This document shows, piece by piece, positions 27,126-36,017 of a stretch of DNA of 38,939 bases (its first letter is position 1; the number at the start of each line of letters is the position of its first letter). The notes below the pieces were generated by a model that saw only the letters and a list, made by a program, of their open reading frames with translations, was not told where the DNA came from and did not search any database. Source of the DNA: Synergistaceae bacterium (GTDB taxonomy: Bacteria > Synergistota > Synergistia > Synergistales > Synergistaceae); NCBI GenBank assembly GCA_031289955.1, contig JAITOL010000026.1, forward strand, positions 1 to 38,939, read 5' to 3'. The position numbers and the translations under genes were made by a program.

Positions 27126-27779
27126 ATGGCGCGAAGGATGGCTCCGACCAGGGGCAATCTCGTAAAACTTCAGAAGTCTCTCGCTCAGGCCGAAAGCGGA
27201 CACGACCTTCTCGAACAGAAGCGTCAGGTGCTCATGATGGAGCTCGTCCGTCACATAGATTCGGCGCGGGATCTTCAGCGCGACGTCATAACGATATTCG
27301 ACGACTCCTATAAGGCGCTGCAAAAAGCCAACATATCCCTTGGAATAGACACGGTCGAGGATATAGCGGGATCCGTGCCGGTGACGGACGAAATAATGGT
27401 CCGGCTGCGCTCCGTCATGGGAGTCGAAATACCCGATATAGATGAAATAGACTGCTCTATAAAACCAAGTTACTCTTTCATCGATTCGACGAGCGCAATG
27501 GACGACGCGTATCTGTCTTTCCGGAACGTGCTGTCGACACTGCTGAAACTGGCAGAGGTGGAAACGAGCGTATATAGGCTGGCGGTTCAGATACGCAGGA
27601 CTCACAGGAGGGTCAACGCTCTCGAAAAAGTTGTAATACCGGCAAACGAGAATGAGAGCGCGTTCATCAACGGCGTGCTGGAAGAGGGAGAACGCGAGGA
27701 TTTCGTCCGCATGAAGATAGCGAAGGCGAACAGGGAAAAAAAGAAACTTGCGCATGATAACGAGCCGGAAGTTGTATAA
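27126..27779 (+). CDS. atpD: V/A-type ATPase subunit D (central rotor stalk)
   Basis: 217 aa. The N-terminal MAPTRGNLVKLQKSLAQAESGHDLLEQKRQVLMMEL is the near-invariant subunit D start, followed by long antiparallel coiled-coil helices and the C-terminal helix with RRTHRRVNALEKVVIP. It forms the rotating axle inside the A3B3 head. The ATG at 27126 follows GGAGG by 13 nt, slightly long. It is the first gene of a nine-gene operon; in most V/A operons D lies at or near the end. G/H follows 57 nt later. Confidence 0.95.
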   Translation: MARRMAPTRGNLVKLQKSLAQAESGHDLLEQKRQVLMMELVRHIDSARDLQRDVITIFDDSYKALQKANISLGIDTVEDIAGSVPVTDEIMVRLRSVMGVEIPDIDEIDCSIKPSYSFIDSTSAMDDAYLSFRNVLSTLLKLAEVETSVYRLAVQIRRTHRRVNALEKVVIPANENESAFINGVLEEGEREDFVRMKIAKANREKKKLAHDNEPEVV

Positions 27780-27836
27780 TATCTTATTGGGCTCCGCATC
27801 GCAAGCGGAACTGTTTTTTGCAATGGGGGAATATAA

Positions 27837-28175
27837 ATGAGCGCACTGCAGGAAGTTCTGACAGTCCTTCTCGGCGCCGAAAGCGAAGCCAAACGGATAG
27901 TCGAGGACGCGAAGACCGAATCCGCCGGAGTGGTCAAGACTACGCAGGAAGTCTTCATTCCGGACAGGGAAAGCAAAATGGCGTCCGCCAGGGAGCAGGC
28001 GAAGAGCCTCATGGCCAACGCGCTGACATCGGCCCAGACTGAGGCCAAGCAGATACTCGATCTCGGCAGAGAGGAGCGGGAACGGGTCAACAGGCGATTC
28101 GAAGAGAATGTCGACACGGTAGTGGCGGCCGTCTTGGCCGAGACCGTGGATAAAATATTGTCCGGAGGCGCGTAG
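27837..28175 (+). CDS. V/A-type ATPase subunit G/H (peripheral stalk)
   Basis: The 112-aa, highly charged, nearly all-helical protein is rich in Ala/Glu/Lys, with EAKRIVEDAKTES and QTEAKQILDLGREERERV heptad-like repeats typical of the peripheral stalk subunit that pairs with subunit E. GGGGGA lies about 8 nt before the ATG. The stop is 2 nt before the TTG start of subunit C. Low sequence conservation means the call leans on operon position, size and composition. Confidence 0.75.
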   Translation: MSALQEVLTVLLGAESEAKRIVEDAKTESAGVVKTTQEVFIPDRESKMASAREQAKSLMANALTSAQTEAKQILDLGREERERVNRRFEENVDTVVAAVLAETVDKILSGGA

Positions 28176-28177
28176 GT

Positions 28178-29278
28178 TTGTCCTGGTCGTCCAGAGGCGA
28201 GTGCCTCTCCGTCGGAGTAAAAGCCCATGTGCTCTTCAGCCGTCTTTTATCCATAGACGACTACTGGAATTTTTTGGGCAGCGACACGGTGGCGGAGATA
28301 GGCCGGAAAATGAGCGACACAGCGTACGACGACGTAATCTCGACGCTGCCGGCCACCCCTCATAGACACGACCTGGAATCAACGATAAAAAATACGCTCT
28401 TCACCCAGGCGGAGAGCTTCCTCTTCCACATGAGCAGCCCCAGGGACACATTCTTCAGAACGCTCATGTATCGCCACGAAGCCGACAATTTAAAGAGCAT
28501 ATTCAGGTACATAGCGTCCGGCCGAACAAACCGCGACGAGCTCAGACGCAGGCTCTATATGTCGAAAAACTCAAAAATTTCGTACGATAACGCACTTGCG
28601 GCAAGAGATTTTATGGAGCTGTCCGAGGTTCTGCGGGGTTCACAATATTACAGGGTTCTGGCGGAGCCCCTCAGGAGGCTGCACACAGGAGAGGAACACA
28701 GCCTGTTCCCGCTGGAAATGGCTCTCGACCTCTTCGTCGAGCTGTCGATTTACAAGGCGCTGAAAAAACTCGAGCCGTCGGAGAAAAACCGGCTCATGCC
28801 TATTTTCGGGGTCAGGCTCGATCTTTACAATATATATATACTCTACAGGGCGCACACTTTCTACAGCCTCACTCCGGAGGAGGCTTTAAACAGGCTTCTT
28901 CCCGCCCGGTTCAGGGTCACGATGCAGGCGCTGCGGGAAATTGTGCGGATGGAGGACGTCTCGCAGATCAACGAGCTGCTGAAAAACCGATTTCCGCAGT
29001 ATGCCGGACTTTTCTCGGACGCGATGGCGGACGAACATCCGCATCTATCGATGGAAAGAAACATCAAAAGGTTCATATACACTCAGGCGCGGCGAGTGTT
29101 TGGAGACGGCCCGCCGGGATTTCACACGGCTGTGAGCTACTATATACTGAAGGAGTTTGAAATCGCGGACATCGTGCGCATAATAGAATATGTCCGTTAC
29201 GGTCATGACCGGCGCAGCGCGGCGGCCTACCTTACGAGACCAATCGTCATAACGGGAGGTGAAACCGAATGGCAGTGA
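28178..29278 (+). CDS. V/A-type ATPase subunit C (rotor adaptor, NtpC/AtpC type)
   Basis: The 366-aa all-helical protein is homologous to eukaryotic subunit d. Visible features: ALFTQ-like helices, a MYRHEADNLKSIFRYI segment resembling the conserved core (a YDxHNLK-like element), LYNIYILYRAHTFYSLTPEEAL, and the C-terminal FEIADIVRIIEYVRYG close to the ExxNI(R/K)xI motif of the family. The start is TTG at 28178 with GGAGG inside the end of G/H. It overlaps subunit I by 10 nt. It links the proteolipid ring to the central stalk. Confidence 0.9.
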   Translation: MSWSSRGECLSVGVKAHVLFSRLLSIDDYWNFLGSDTVAEIGRKMSDTAYDDVISTLPATPHRHDLESTIKNTLFTQAESFLFHMSSPRDTFFRTLMYRHEADNLKSIFRYIASGRTNRDELRRRLYMSKNSKISYDNALAARDFMELSEVLRGSQYYRVLAEPLRRLHTGEEHSLFPLEMALDLFVELSIYKALKKLEPSEKNRLMPIFGVRLDLYNIYILYRAHTFYSLTPEEALNRLLPARFRVTMQALREIVRMEDVSQINELLKNRFPQYAGLFSDAMADEHPHLSMERNIKRFIYTQARRVFGDGPPGFHTAVSYYILKEFEIADIVRIIEYVRYGHDRRSAAAYLTRPIVITGGETEWQ

Positions 29279-31221
29279 TGAAAATGATCGCCCTTACGAT
29301 GGTCGGGCCTCACGAGGAAATGGAACCTGTCGCGAGGCAGATGGTCCTCTCGGGAGGATTTCAGCCCCTGCCTCTTGATTTTCTCATAAACGACAGAAAC
29401 CTCAGATCGCGCGTCACGACGGAGAGCGACAATCCATACGACGACCTCCTCGGCAAAATGTCAATGGTGTGGAGGGTCGCGGGAGAGATTCTGCCGGACC
29501 CGGAGCCGATAGCGCTCGACTCCAGTTTCAGCTACCACAAGGCACGCCGCCTCGTCGAGGAGACGACCGGCAAGCTGGAGATATGGGAAGGACGCCGTGA
29601 GGTTCTCATGGAAGAACTGGAGCGCCTCGAGGCGACGAGAGTGTTCGTCGACGCGCTGACGTCGCTCGCGATGAAACCTCGCGAACTGTCGGAGTCTCAG
29701 TTTGCTGTGGCGCGCTTTGGCCGGATGTCCGACGACAATTACAAACGGCTCGAAGAGACGACTCTCGACGCCCCGATACTGGCCGTGGAGCTCTCCAGAC
29801 ATGAGGACAACGTCTGGATACTCGTCTTTACCGTGCCAGGCTACAGAGATGGCGCTCAGAAAATACTGGACGCCGTATACTTCAAAGAATTCCCTCTTGC
29901 GGAAATGACGAACCGTCTATCGGGCGACAATCCGCTCGAACAGGTGGAGCACGGCATAGAGTTCCACAAACGCTCCATAAAGGGGCTCGAGGACGCGGCG
30001 AGCGGCATACTAAAGGAACGCCGCGACGAATTTGAAAAGCTGTATTCGCGCCTTTATACCATGCAGCGGGTTTACGACCTTTGCAAAGGGCGGGGCGAGA
30101 TAGGCGGCATGTACGTCCTGTCGGGATGGATACCGGAGGATACGTACGAGAATGTAAGGGCGCATATAGAGCGTGACGCGCCGAGGACATCCGTGACTGT
30201 CGAGCAGGTGAAGAATGTCGCCTCCTCCGGTGTGCGTATTCCAACAATGCTCCGCAACAACAAGGTCGTGCGGGCTTTCCAGGACGTCGTGGCGCTTTAC
30301 AGCGTTCCGTCGTACGGCGAGGTCGATCCGTCTCCGTTCGTCGCCATAACGTTCATCCTGTTCTTCGGGTTCATGTTCGGCGATGCGGGGCATGGAGTTT
30401 TACTCTGGCTCGCGGCCACATATCTCGGAAAAAAGAGGATACTGAACAGATCCCTCGCGTATGTGATGAAGTGCGCCTCGTGCAGCTCGATGGTGTTCGG
30501 CCTGCTCTACGGAAGCGTGATGGGTATGGAACCGAAATGGCTTCCCGCCCTGTGGCTCTCCCCTATGCACGACACGGGAAAGCTGTTTGCCGTCGCGATA
30601 GCGTTCGGCGTCGTCATGATAAGCGTGGGAATGATCCTCAATATGATAATAAGGTACAGGGAAAGGGATTTCGGAAGGCTGCTCTTTGACGGTCAGGGGT
30701 TCGCGGGGCTTTTCGTCTACTGGGGATCCTCCATAGCGATATACATATCAGTGATGAACGTCAAGACTCCATTTCCGGTGGCATATCTCTGGTATGTCAT
30801 ACTCGCGATGCTGATTCTGACGCTCTTCCGCGATACCCTGGCCCGCACGCTGCTGCATCAGCATGTCGAACACGAGTCGGCCGCCCTGCAGATTTTCGAG
30901 GTGCTCCACAACCTGATGAACTATTTCACGAACACAGCGTCGTTCGTCAGGCTCGCCGCGTTCGCCCTGAATCATGTCGCGCTCTCCTTCGCCGTCTTGA
31001 TGATATCGAAGATGATGGGACGGCTGCCGGGCGGAATGATGCTTAAAATACTCGTTCTCGTTTTGGGCAACTTATTCATAGTGGGACTGGAAGGGCTCAT
31101 AGTCTTCATACAGGTTCTGCGTCTCGAATACTATGAATTCTTTGGGAAATTCTACCGCGGAGGCGGCAACGTATTCAAACCCGTGACGTGGAAGAAGGAC
31201 AAGTCATTACAAAAATCCTGA
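29269..31221 (+). CDS. V/A-type ATPase subunit I (membrane stator, a-subunit)
   Basis: The 650-aa protein has a soluble N-terminal half with coiled coils (residues ~90-125, ~220-265) and about 7-8 transmembrane helices from residue ~350. Family marks are FGFMFGDAGHGVLL, SFVRLAAFALNHVALSFAV (the conserved Arg that neutralises the ring carboxylate) and the C-terminal EGLIVFIQVLRLEYYEFFGKFYRGGG. It provides the ion half-channels against the K ring. The ATG at 29269 lies inside the subunit C end (10-nt overlap). Confidence 0.96.
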   Translation: MAVMKMIALTMVGPHEEMEPVARQMVLSGGFQPLPLDFLINDRNLRSRVTTESDNPYDDLLGKMSMVWRVAGEILPDPEPIALDSSFSYHKARRLVEETTGKLEIWEGRREVLMEELERLEATRVFVDALTSLAMKPRELSESQFAVARFGRMSDDNYKRLEETTLDAPILAVELSRHEDNVWILVFTVPGYRDGAQKILDAVYFKEFPLAEMTNRLSGDNPLEQVEHGIEFHKRSIKGLEDAASGILKERRDEFEKLYSRLYTMQRVYDLCKGRGEIGGMYVLSGWIPEDTYENVRAHIERDAPRTSVTVEQVKNVASSGVRIPTMLRNNKVVRAFQDVVALYSVPSYGEVDPSPFVAITFILFFGFMFGDAGHGVLLWLAATYLGKKRILNRSLAYVMKCASCSSMVFGLLYGSVMGMEPKWLPALWLSPMHDTGKLFAVAIAFGVVMISVGMILNMIIRYRERDFGRLLFDGQGFAGLFVYWGSSIAIYISVMNVKTPFPVAYLWYVILAMLILTLFRDTLARTLLHQHVEHESAALQIFEVLHNLMNYFTNTASFVRLAAFALNHVALSFAVLMISKMMGRLPGGMMLKILVLVLGNLFIVGLEGLIVFIQVLRLEYYEFFGKFYRGGGNVFKPVTWKKDKSLQKS

Positions 31222-31268
31222 ATCAACCGCGTTAGGGCAATAACAATTTCGAGGGAAGGATGATTCGA

Positions 31269-31709
31269 ATGTTAGGATTGGTTTTGAGCGTTTCGGCCGT
31301 GATAGGCACGATAGGCGCGGGAGTGGCGATGCGAGGGATGGGCTTTAAAGGTTCGAAGAAATTGCTGTTTGGGATAATCGCGGCTTCCTGTTGCCTGGTG
31401 TTGAGCGGAGCGGCGGTGAACCTGACGTCATCCCCGGCGGTTGCCGCCGAGGAGACGGGGATCGCGGTCGTCAACCCCGAGCAGGCGTCGAGCAACGGAC
31501 TCGGTTTCATAGGCATGGCGCTCGCCACAGGGCTTGCGTGCATAGGCGCCGGCATAGCGGTCGGGAGCGTCGGATCCGCAGCCATCGGGCTTGTCGGAGA
31601 ACAGCCGGGCGCAATTGGAACGACGCTCATATACGTCGGTTTGGCGGAGGGCGTGGCGATATACGGCATAGTCATCTCTATGCTCATATTCAGCAAACTG
31701 GCTTCATAG
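31269..31709 (+). CDS. V/A-type ATPase subunit K (proteolipid ring)
   Basis: About 146 aa. ATG at 31269 is preferred to the track ATG at 31260 because AAGGA lies about 8 nt upstream. There are four predicted membrane segments. The C-terminal hairpin is canonical (GFIGMALATGLACIGAGIAVGSVGSAAIGLVGEQPGAIG, then LIYVGLAEGVAIYGIVISML) and carries the ion-binding Glu near residue 127. The N-terminal pair is divergent, shorter and has no carboxylate. A linker (NLTSSPAVAAEETGIAVVN) separates them. In helix 3 the position corresponding to the Enterococcus Na+ ligand Gln110 (IAQG) appears to be Val (IAVG). This hints at H+ rather than Na+ coupling but does not prove it. Confidence 0.92.
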   Translation: MLGLVLSVSAVIGTIGAGVAMRGMGFKGSKKLLFGIIAASCCLVLSGAAVNLTSSPAVAAEETGIAVVNPEQASSNGLGFIGMALATGLACIGAGIAVGSVGSAAIGLVGEQPGAIGTTLIYVGLAEGVAIYGIVISMLIFSKLAS

Positions 31710-31719
31710 GCATGACGCG

Positions 31720-32031
31720 GTGAAGGCGTATCTCATAAGCGACAACCACGATACTTTGGTCGGCATGAAACTCGCCGGCATAGAGGGCGTTGTCGTTCAC
31801 GGCCACGACGAGGCCGCGTCCGCCATGAGCGGGGCGCTCAAAAGAACCGACGTGGCGATACTCGCGGTCACCGAAAAAATAGCGGAGCTGCTGCCCGATA
31901 CGATGCAGCGCCTGCGAGAGCACGGCGAACTGCCTATAGTGGTCGAGATACCTGACAGGCACGGCACGAAACGCAGTCCCGATTTTTTGACGAAATACGT
32001 CAGGGACGCCATTGGGGTGAAAATGGAATGA
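31720..32031 (+). CDS. V/A-type ATPase subunit F (central stalk)
   Basis: The 103-aa protein has a Rossmann-like fold pattern: KAYLISDNHDTLVGMKLAGIEG at the N-terminus, DVAILAVTEKIAELL in the middle, LPIVVEIPDRHG and a C-terminal helix. These match the subunit F family (VIGDxDTVxGFRLAGI; ILITExIA; PxIVEIP). The start is GTG 10 nt after the K stop, without a strong SD, suggesting coupling. The stop overlaps the subunit E start in ATGA. It binds subunit D and regulates rotation. Confidence 0.95.
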   Translation: MKAYLISDNHDTLVGMKLAGIEGVVVHGHDEAASAMSGALKRTDVAILAVTEKIAELLPDTMQRLREHGELPIVVEIPDRHGTKRSPDFLTKYVRDAIGVKME

Positions 32032-32645
32032 ACGAAATAGCGAACGAAAAAATTTCAGCTCTGCAGAACATCATACTGGAGCACGCCAACCAGCAGAGGG
32101 AAGCTCTGGCCACGGACGCGAGGAAAGAGGCGGAACAGTGGCTCTCCCGCGAGATGACCAAACTGGAACGCGAGACGAATTCCGTGCTGGCGGACGCTAA
32201 ATCGCGGGCCGAGGAAATACACAGACGACAGATTCTTTCGGCGGAGAGAGAGAAGACGACGGAGGCATTGAGACAGCAAAACAGGCTTTTGAGCGAGACC
32301 CTGAAAAAATTCCAGGACTGCCTCGTACACCTCAGAGACCGTCCCGATTACGATAAGATATTGACCGGTCTCGCGCTCGAAGCGGCAAAATCGCTCGCCA
32401 GGGAGCAGGGAGCGCTGAAATTGAAGCTGGCCGCGCTCGACGCTGCTTTTGGAGAGCGCGTTGCCGCGGGGGCGAACGAAAAGCTGGGACAATCCAGGAT
32501 AGTCTTCGATCACGAACCCGCTCCGATAATAGGCGGAATCTGGATGACAATCAACGACGGCCGCCGGCAGATAAACTCAGACTGGCAGTCCAGAACGCAG
32601 GAAACGGCGGATACTTTGGCCGATCGCCTCCTGCCCCTGCTATAA
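32028..32645 (+). CDS. V/A-type ATPase subunit E (peripheral stalk)
   Basis: 205 aa with a long N-terminal helical half rich in charged residues (ALATDARKEAEQWLSREMTKLERE) and a C-terminal globular half with GGIWMTINDGRRQINSDWQSRTQE, close to the subunit E end pattern (GGVxxxxxDGxixxDNTxxxRL). It pairs with G/H to hold the A3B3 head. The start overlaps the F stop (ATGA), and subunit A follows about 12 nt later. Confidence 0.92.
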   Translation: MNEIANEKISALQNIILEHANQQREALATDARKEAEQWLSREMTKLERETNSVLADAKSRAEEIHRRQILSAEREKTTEALRQQNRLLSETLKKFQDCLVHLRDRPDYDKILTGLALEAAKSLAREQGALKLKLAALDAAFGERVAAGANEKLGQSRIVFDHEPAPIIGGIWMTINDGRRQINSDWQSRTQETADTLADRLLPLL

Positions 32646-32657
32646 GGAGGGTTGGTT

Positions 32658-34469
32658 TTGGACAGCGCTCCGAACAAAACATCCACTGATTCGAGGACGG
32701 GCTTCGTGTCAATGATAAACGGCCCCGTCATCCACGCGACAGGCATGCGCGACTTCGGTATGCGCGAGATGGTGCACGTGGGCGATATGAGGCTTTTGGG
32801 CGAAATAATACGCATGGATGGCGACGAAGCCACCATACAGGTATACGAGGAAACTCAGGGAATGAGGCTCGGAGAAAGGATAGAGGGTTCGGGAGAAGCT
32901 CTGTCCGTCTCGCTCGGGCCCGGCCTCATCGGAGGATTTTTCGACGGCATAGGGCGTCCTCTGGGGGCTCTTCTCGAAAAAGAGGGCATGTACATAACCC
33001 CCGGCATAGAAGCGCCGATGATCTCCCCCGACAGGCTGTGGGACGTAACCCCGGTCGTAGCGGCCGGGGAAATGATCTCGTCCGGCGCGCTTCTCGGAAC
33101 GGTTCAGGAGACCGCCCTCATGCTGCATCGGATAATCTGCCCGCCGGACATAGAGGGCGAGGTCGTGTGGATGACGCCCGCGACAAAGGTATCGAGCGGC
33201 GGAATAATCGCCAAGGTGCGCAATGCCCTGGGGAGGATCGTCGAGGTTCCGCTGACCCAGCGCTGGCCGGTCAGAACATCGCGGCCCTATCGTGAACGCC
33301 TGCTGCCCAACGAACCTCTCGTGACGGGACAGAGGGTCATAGATGGGCTTTTTCCCATTGCCAAGGGAGGTACGGCCGCCATCCCGGGTGGTTTCGGAAC
33401 CGGCAAGACCGTAACCCAGCATCAGCTCGCGAAGTGGAGCGAGGCGCAGGTCGTCGTCTACATAGGCTGCGGAGAGCGCGGCAACGAGATGACCGACGTC
33501 CTCGAACAGTTTCCCGTGCTCGAGGATCCGCGTTCGGGACGCCCGCTCATGGAGCGCACGATACTCATAGCAAACACGTCCAATATGCCGGTCGCCGCTC
33601 GTGAAGCGTCGATATATACCGGCATAACGATAGCGGAATACTTCCGCGATATGGGATACGACGTAGCGCTCATGGCCGACTCGACGAGCCGCTGGGCCGA
33701 GGCTCTGCGCGAAATTTCAGGACGCCTCGAGGAAATTCCCGCCGAGGAGGGCTTCCCGGCATATCTGCCATCCCGGCTCGCGGAGTTTTACGAACGCGCG
33801 GGAAGGGTCGTCACGCAGTGCGGCGAAAACGGAAGCGTATCGATCATAGGCGCGGTCTCGCCTCCCGGAGGCGACTTCACGGAACCGGTGACGAGGCACA
33901 CGAAGCGATTCATACGCTGTTTCTGGGGGCTGGATAAAAACCTCGCGAACGCGCGCCACTTCCCCGCCATCTCATGGCTCGAATCATACAGCGAATACGC
34001 CTCGGAGGTCGAAGACTGGTTCCAGGGGAACGTCGACCCCAAGTGGGGCGAGCTGAGGGAGAAGGCCCGCGCGATACTGCTGGAGGACGAGAAAATACAG
34101 CAGGTCATAAGGCTCGTCGGAGAGGATGTCCTGCCCGACGATCAGAGGCTCGTGAACTACACAGCCTTCCTCGTCAAAAACGGCTACCTGCAACAGGCCG
34201 CTTTCGGCTCGGACTCCTATTCCCCGCCCGCGAAGGGGTTCGCTATACTGGACATGATACTGCACTTCTACGACAGGGGGCTCGAGCTCGTTCGTCAGGG
34301 CGTTCCGATCTCGCTGATAAAGGGGAGCGACGCGGTCGAGGACATAACTCACCTGCGCGAATTCTCATCCGAGGATAAATCGTCCTTCGAAAGGGCGAGA
34401 AAGAAGCTCGACAATCATCTTAACCGCGTCGGATCCGAAAGAACGCGCGAAGAGGGAGGGATTAAATAA
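32658..34469 (+). CDS. atpA: V/A-type ATPase subunit A (catalytic)
   Basis: About 603 aa from TTG at 32658, which has AAGGAGG 7 nt upstream; the track TTG at 32652 is only 1 nt from that site. The N-terminal beta-barrel ([26 protein letters not shown]) is followed by the family's non-homologous region (about residues 115-190), then Walker [35 protein letters not shown] with the catalytic Glu, [23 protein letters not shown], and [14 protein letters not shown]. Together these make the ATP-hydrolysing or -synthesising head. Its TAA overlaps the subunit B ATG by one base. Confidence 0.98.
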   Translation: MDSAPNKTSTDSRTGFVSMINGPVIHATGMRDFGMREMVHVGDMRLLGEIIRMDGDEATIQVYEETQGMRLGERIEGSGEALSVSLGPGLIGGFFDGIGRPLGALLEKEGMYITPGIEAPMISPDRLWDVTPVVAAGEMISSGALLGTVQETALMLHRIICPPDIEGEVVWMTPATKVSSGGIIAKVRNALGRIVEVPLTQRWPVRTSRPYRERLLPNEPLVTGQRVIDGLFPIAKGGTAAIPGGFGTGKTVTQHQLAKWSEAQVVVYIGCGERGNEMTDVLEQFPVLEDPRSGRPLMERTILIANTSNMPVAAREASIYTGITIAEYFRDMGYDVALMADSTSRWAEALREISGRLEEIPAEEGFPAYLPSRLAEFYERAGRVVTQCGENGSVSIIGAVSPPGGDFTEPVTRHTKRFIRCFWGLDKNLANARHFPAISWLESYSEYASEVEDWFQGNVDPKWGELREKARAILLEDEKIQQVIRLVGEDVLPDDQRLVNYTAFLVKNGYLQQAAFGSDSYSPPAKGFAILDMILHFYDRGLELVRQGVPISLIKGSDAVEDITHLREFSSEDKSSFERARKKLDNHLNRVGSERTREEGGIK

Positions 34470-35845
34470 TGCCGCAGTCCGAATATGTCGGAATATCACA
34501 GGTCACAGGACCGTTCATCCTCCTTGAGGACGCGGGAAGCGACGCGTTCTTCGGCGAGCTCGTCGATGTGCGGGTTCCGGGAGGCGTCACGCGGCGCGGC
34601 AGGATAGTATCCCTCTCCGAGGGAGCGACGCTGGTTCAGGTGTTTTCGGGAACCGACGGCCTCATCCCCAACGACACGAGAGTGCGCCTCTTAGGACGCA
34701 CGCTTCAGGTTCAGCTCGCCCCCTCCATAATAGGGCGCACGTTCAATGGGCTGGGAGAACCGGCGGACGGATGCGGGCCGGTCTTCGGAGGCCGCCGGGC
34801 CGACGCGAATGGCATGCCGCTCAACCCCATGGCCCGCCAGTACCCAAAGGACTTCATACACACGGGCATATCGTCGATAGACACGCTTACCACCCTGATC
34901 CGCGGACAAAAATTGCCCATATTCTCAGGCAACGGTCTGCCCCATAACCAGCTTGCCGTTCAGATAGCCACACAGGCGCGGCTTATGGGTTCCGAGAACT
35001 TCGCCGTTGTCTTCGCGGGGATAGGAATCAAACACGACGACGCCGAATTCCTGATGAGAGAATTGTCGGAAAAGGGCAGGACGAACAACGTGGTAACGTA
35101 TCTCAACCTCGCCGACGATCCGGTGATAGAACGCATCGCCACTCCAAGGATGGCCCTTTCAGCCGCTGAGTACATGGCCTATGAACTCGGCCTTCACGTG
35201 CTCGTAATCATAACGGATATGACGAGTTACTGCGAGGCGGTGCGGGAGCTCGGAGTGGCCGCCGGAGAAGTTCCAAGCCGCAAGGGATACCCGGCGTACC
35301 TCTACAGCGACCTGGCGTCGCTCTATGAGAGGGCCGGAGTCGTCAGAGGGCTGAACGGCAGCGTCACACAGCTCCCCATACTGACGATGCCGAACGACGA
35401 TATAACCCACCCGATCCCCGACCTGACAGGTTTCATAACGGAAGGTCAGATAGTCTTGAGCCGCGATCTCGACGGCAAGGGCATATATCCTCCAATCGAC
35501 GTGCTGACGAGCCTCTCCCGCCTTATGAAGGACGGCATAGGGAAGGGCTTCACGCGGGACGACCACCCGAACCTGGCCAGCCAGTTATTCGCCTCCTACA
35601 GTCACGTCCAGGATGTTCGATCTTTGGCTGGGGTCGTTGGAGAGGACGAGCTCTCGAAGACCGACAAGCAGTCGCTCGCTTTCGGAGGACTCTTTGAGAA
35701 CAAATTCCTGAAGCAGGGCAAAGACGAGGACAGGGAGATAGGCCAGTCCCTCGATATGGCGTGGGATATACTCTCCTCGCTGCCCAAAGGCGACCTTACG
35801 AGAGTTTCCCTCGACGAGATAAAAGCTCACATCAAAAATCAGTGA
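34469..35845 (+). CDS. atpB: V/A-type ATPase subunit B (regulatory head subunit)
   Basis: 458 aa. Family marks: ISQVTGPFILLED start, GRTFNGLGEPADG, LIRGQKLPIFSGNGLPHNQLAVQIATQA (the degenerate P-loop region typical of B), FAVVFAGIGIKHDDAEFLMREL, VIITDMTSYCEAVREL and SRKGYPAYLYSDLASLYERAG. It alternates with A in the head. It is the last gene of the operon. I see no intrinsic terminator with a U-tract after it, only palindromes at 35873-35911. Confidence 0.98.
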   Translation: MPQSEYVGISQVTGPFILLEDAGSDAFFGELVDVRVPGGVTRRGRIVSLSEGATLVQVFSGTDGLIPNDTRVRLLGRTLQVQLAPSIIGRTFNGLGEPADGCGPVFGGRRADANGMPLNPMARQYPKDFIHTGISSIDTLTTLIRGQKLPIFSGNGLPHNQLAVQIATQARLMGSENFAVVFAGIGIKHDDAEFLMRELSEKGRTNNVVTYLNLADDPVIERIATPRMALSAAEYMAYELGLHVLVIITDMTSYCEAVRELGVAAGEVPSRKGYPAYLYSDLASLYERAGVVRGLNGSVTQLPILTMPNDDITHPIPDLTGFITEGQIVLSRDLDGKGIYPPIDVLTSLSRLMKDGIGKGFTRDDHPNLASQLFASYSHVQDVRSLAGVVGEDELSKTDKQSLAFGGLFENKFLKQGKDEDREIGQSLDMAWDILSSLPKGDLTRVSLDEIKAHIKNQ

Positions 35846-36017
35846 CGCTATCAGGGATTGCTATGATTGGAGGTTCCGCGGAATTGCGATAACATGATCC
35901 ATATGGATCATAAAAATACTCAAAATGAATTGCATGAACATAACTTCTTATCTATAATTACATTATGAGAGTTTATGCTCCGATAATAGTAGTGTGTTAG
36001 AGGAAGGAGTGTGTGCC
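35846..36017 (+). promoter_or_regulatory. Regulatory region of the zinc-ribbon gene: palindrome plus promoter
   Basis: An 18-bp perfect palindrome ATGATCCATATGGATCAT (35894-35911) lies just upstream of TTGCAT (35930-35935), a 17-nt spacer and TATAAT (35953-35958). The -10 is perfect and the -35 keeps TTG. Transcription would start near 35965. The palindrome centre is about 62 bp before that start, as for an activator or an upstream operator. A smaller palindrome TTCCGCGGAA is near 35873-35882. AAGGAG at 36004-36009 sets the GTG start at 36018. Confidence 0.55.

Noticed and set aside
27012-27755. Minus-strand ORF of 247 aa
   Set aside because: Opposite subunit D of the ATPase; no family signal.
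32775-32785. CACGTG core inside the subunit A gene
   Set aside because: The flanks (GTGCACGTGGGC) do not match the parS arms; a chance six-base match.
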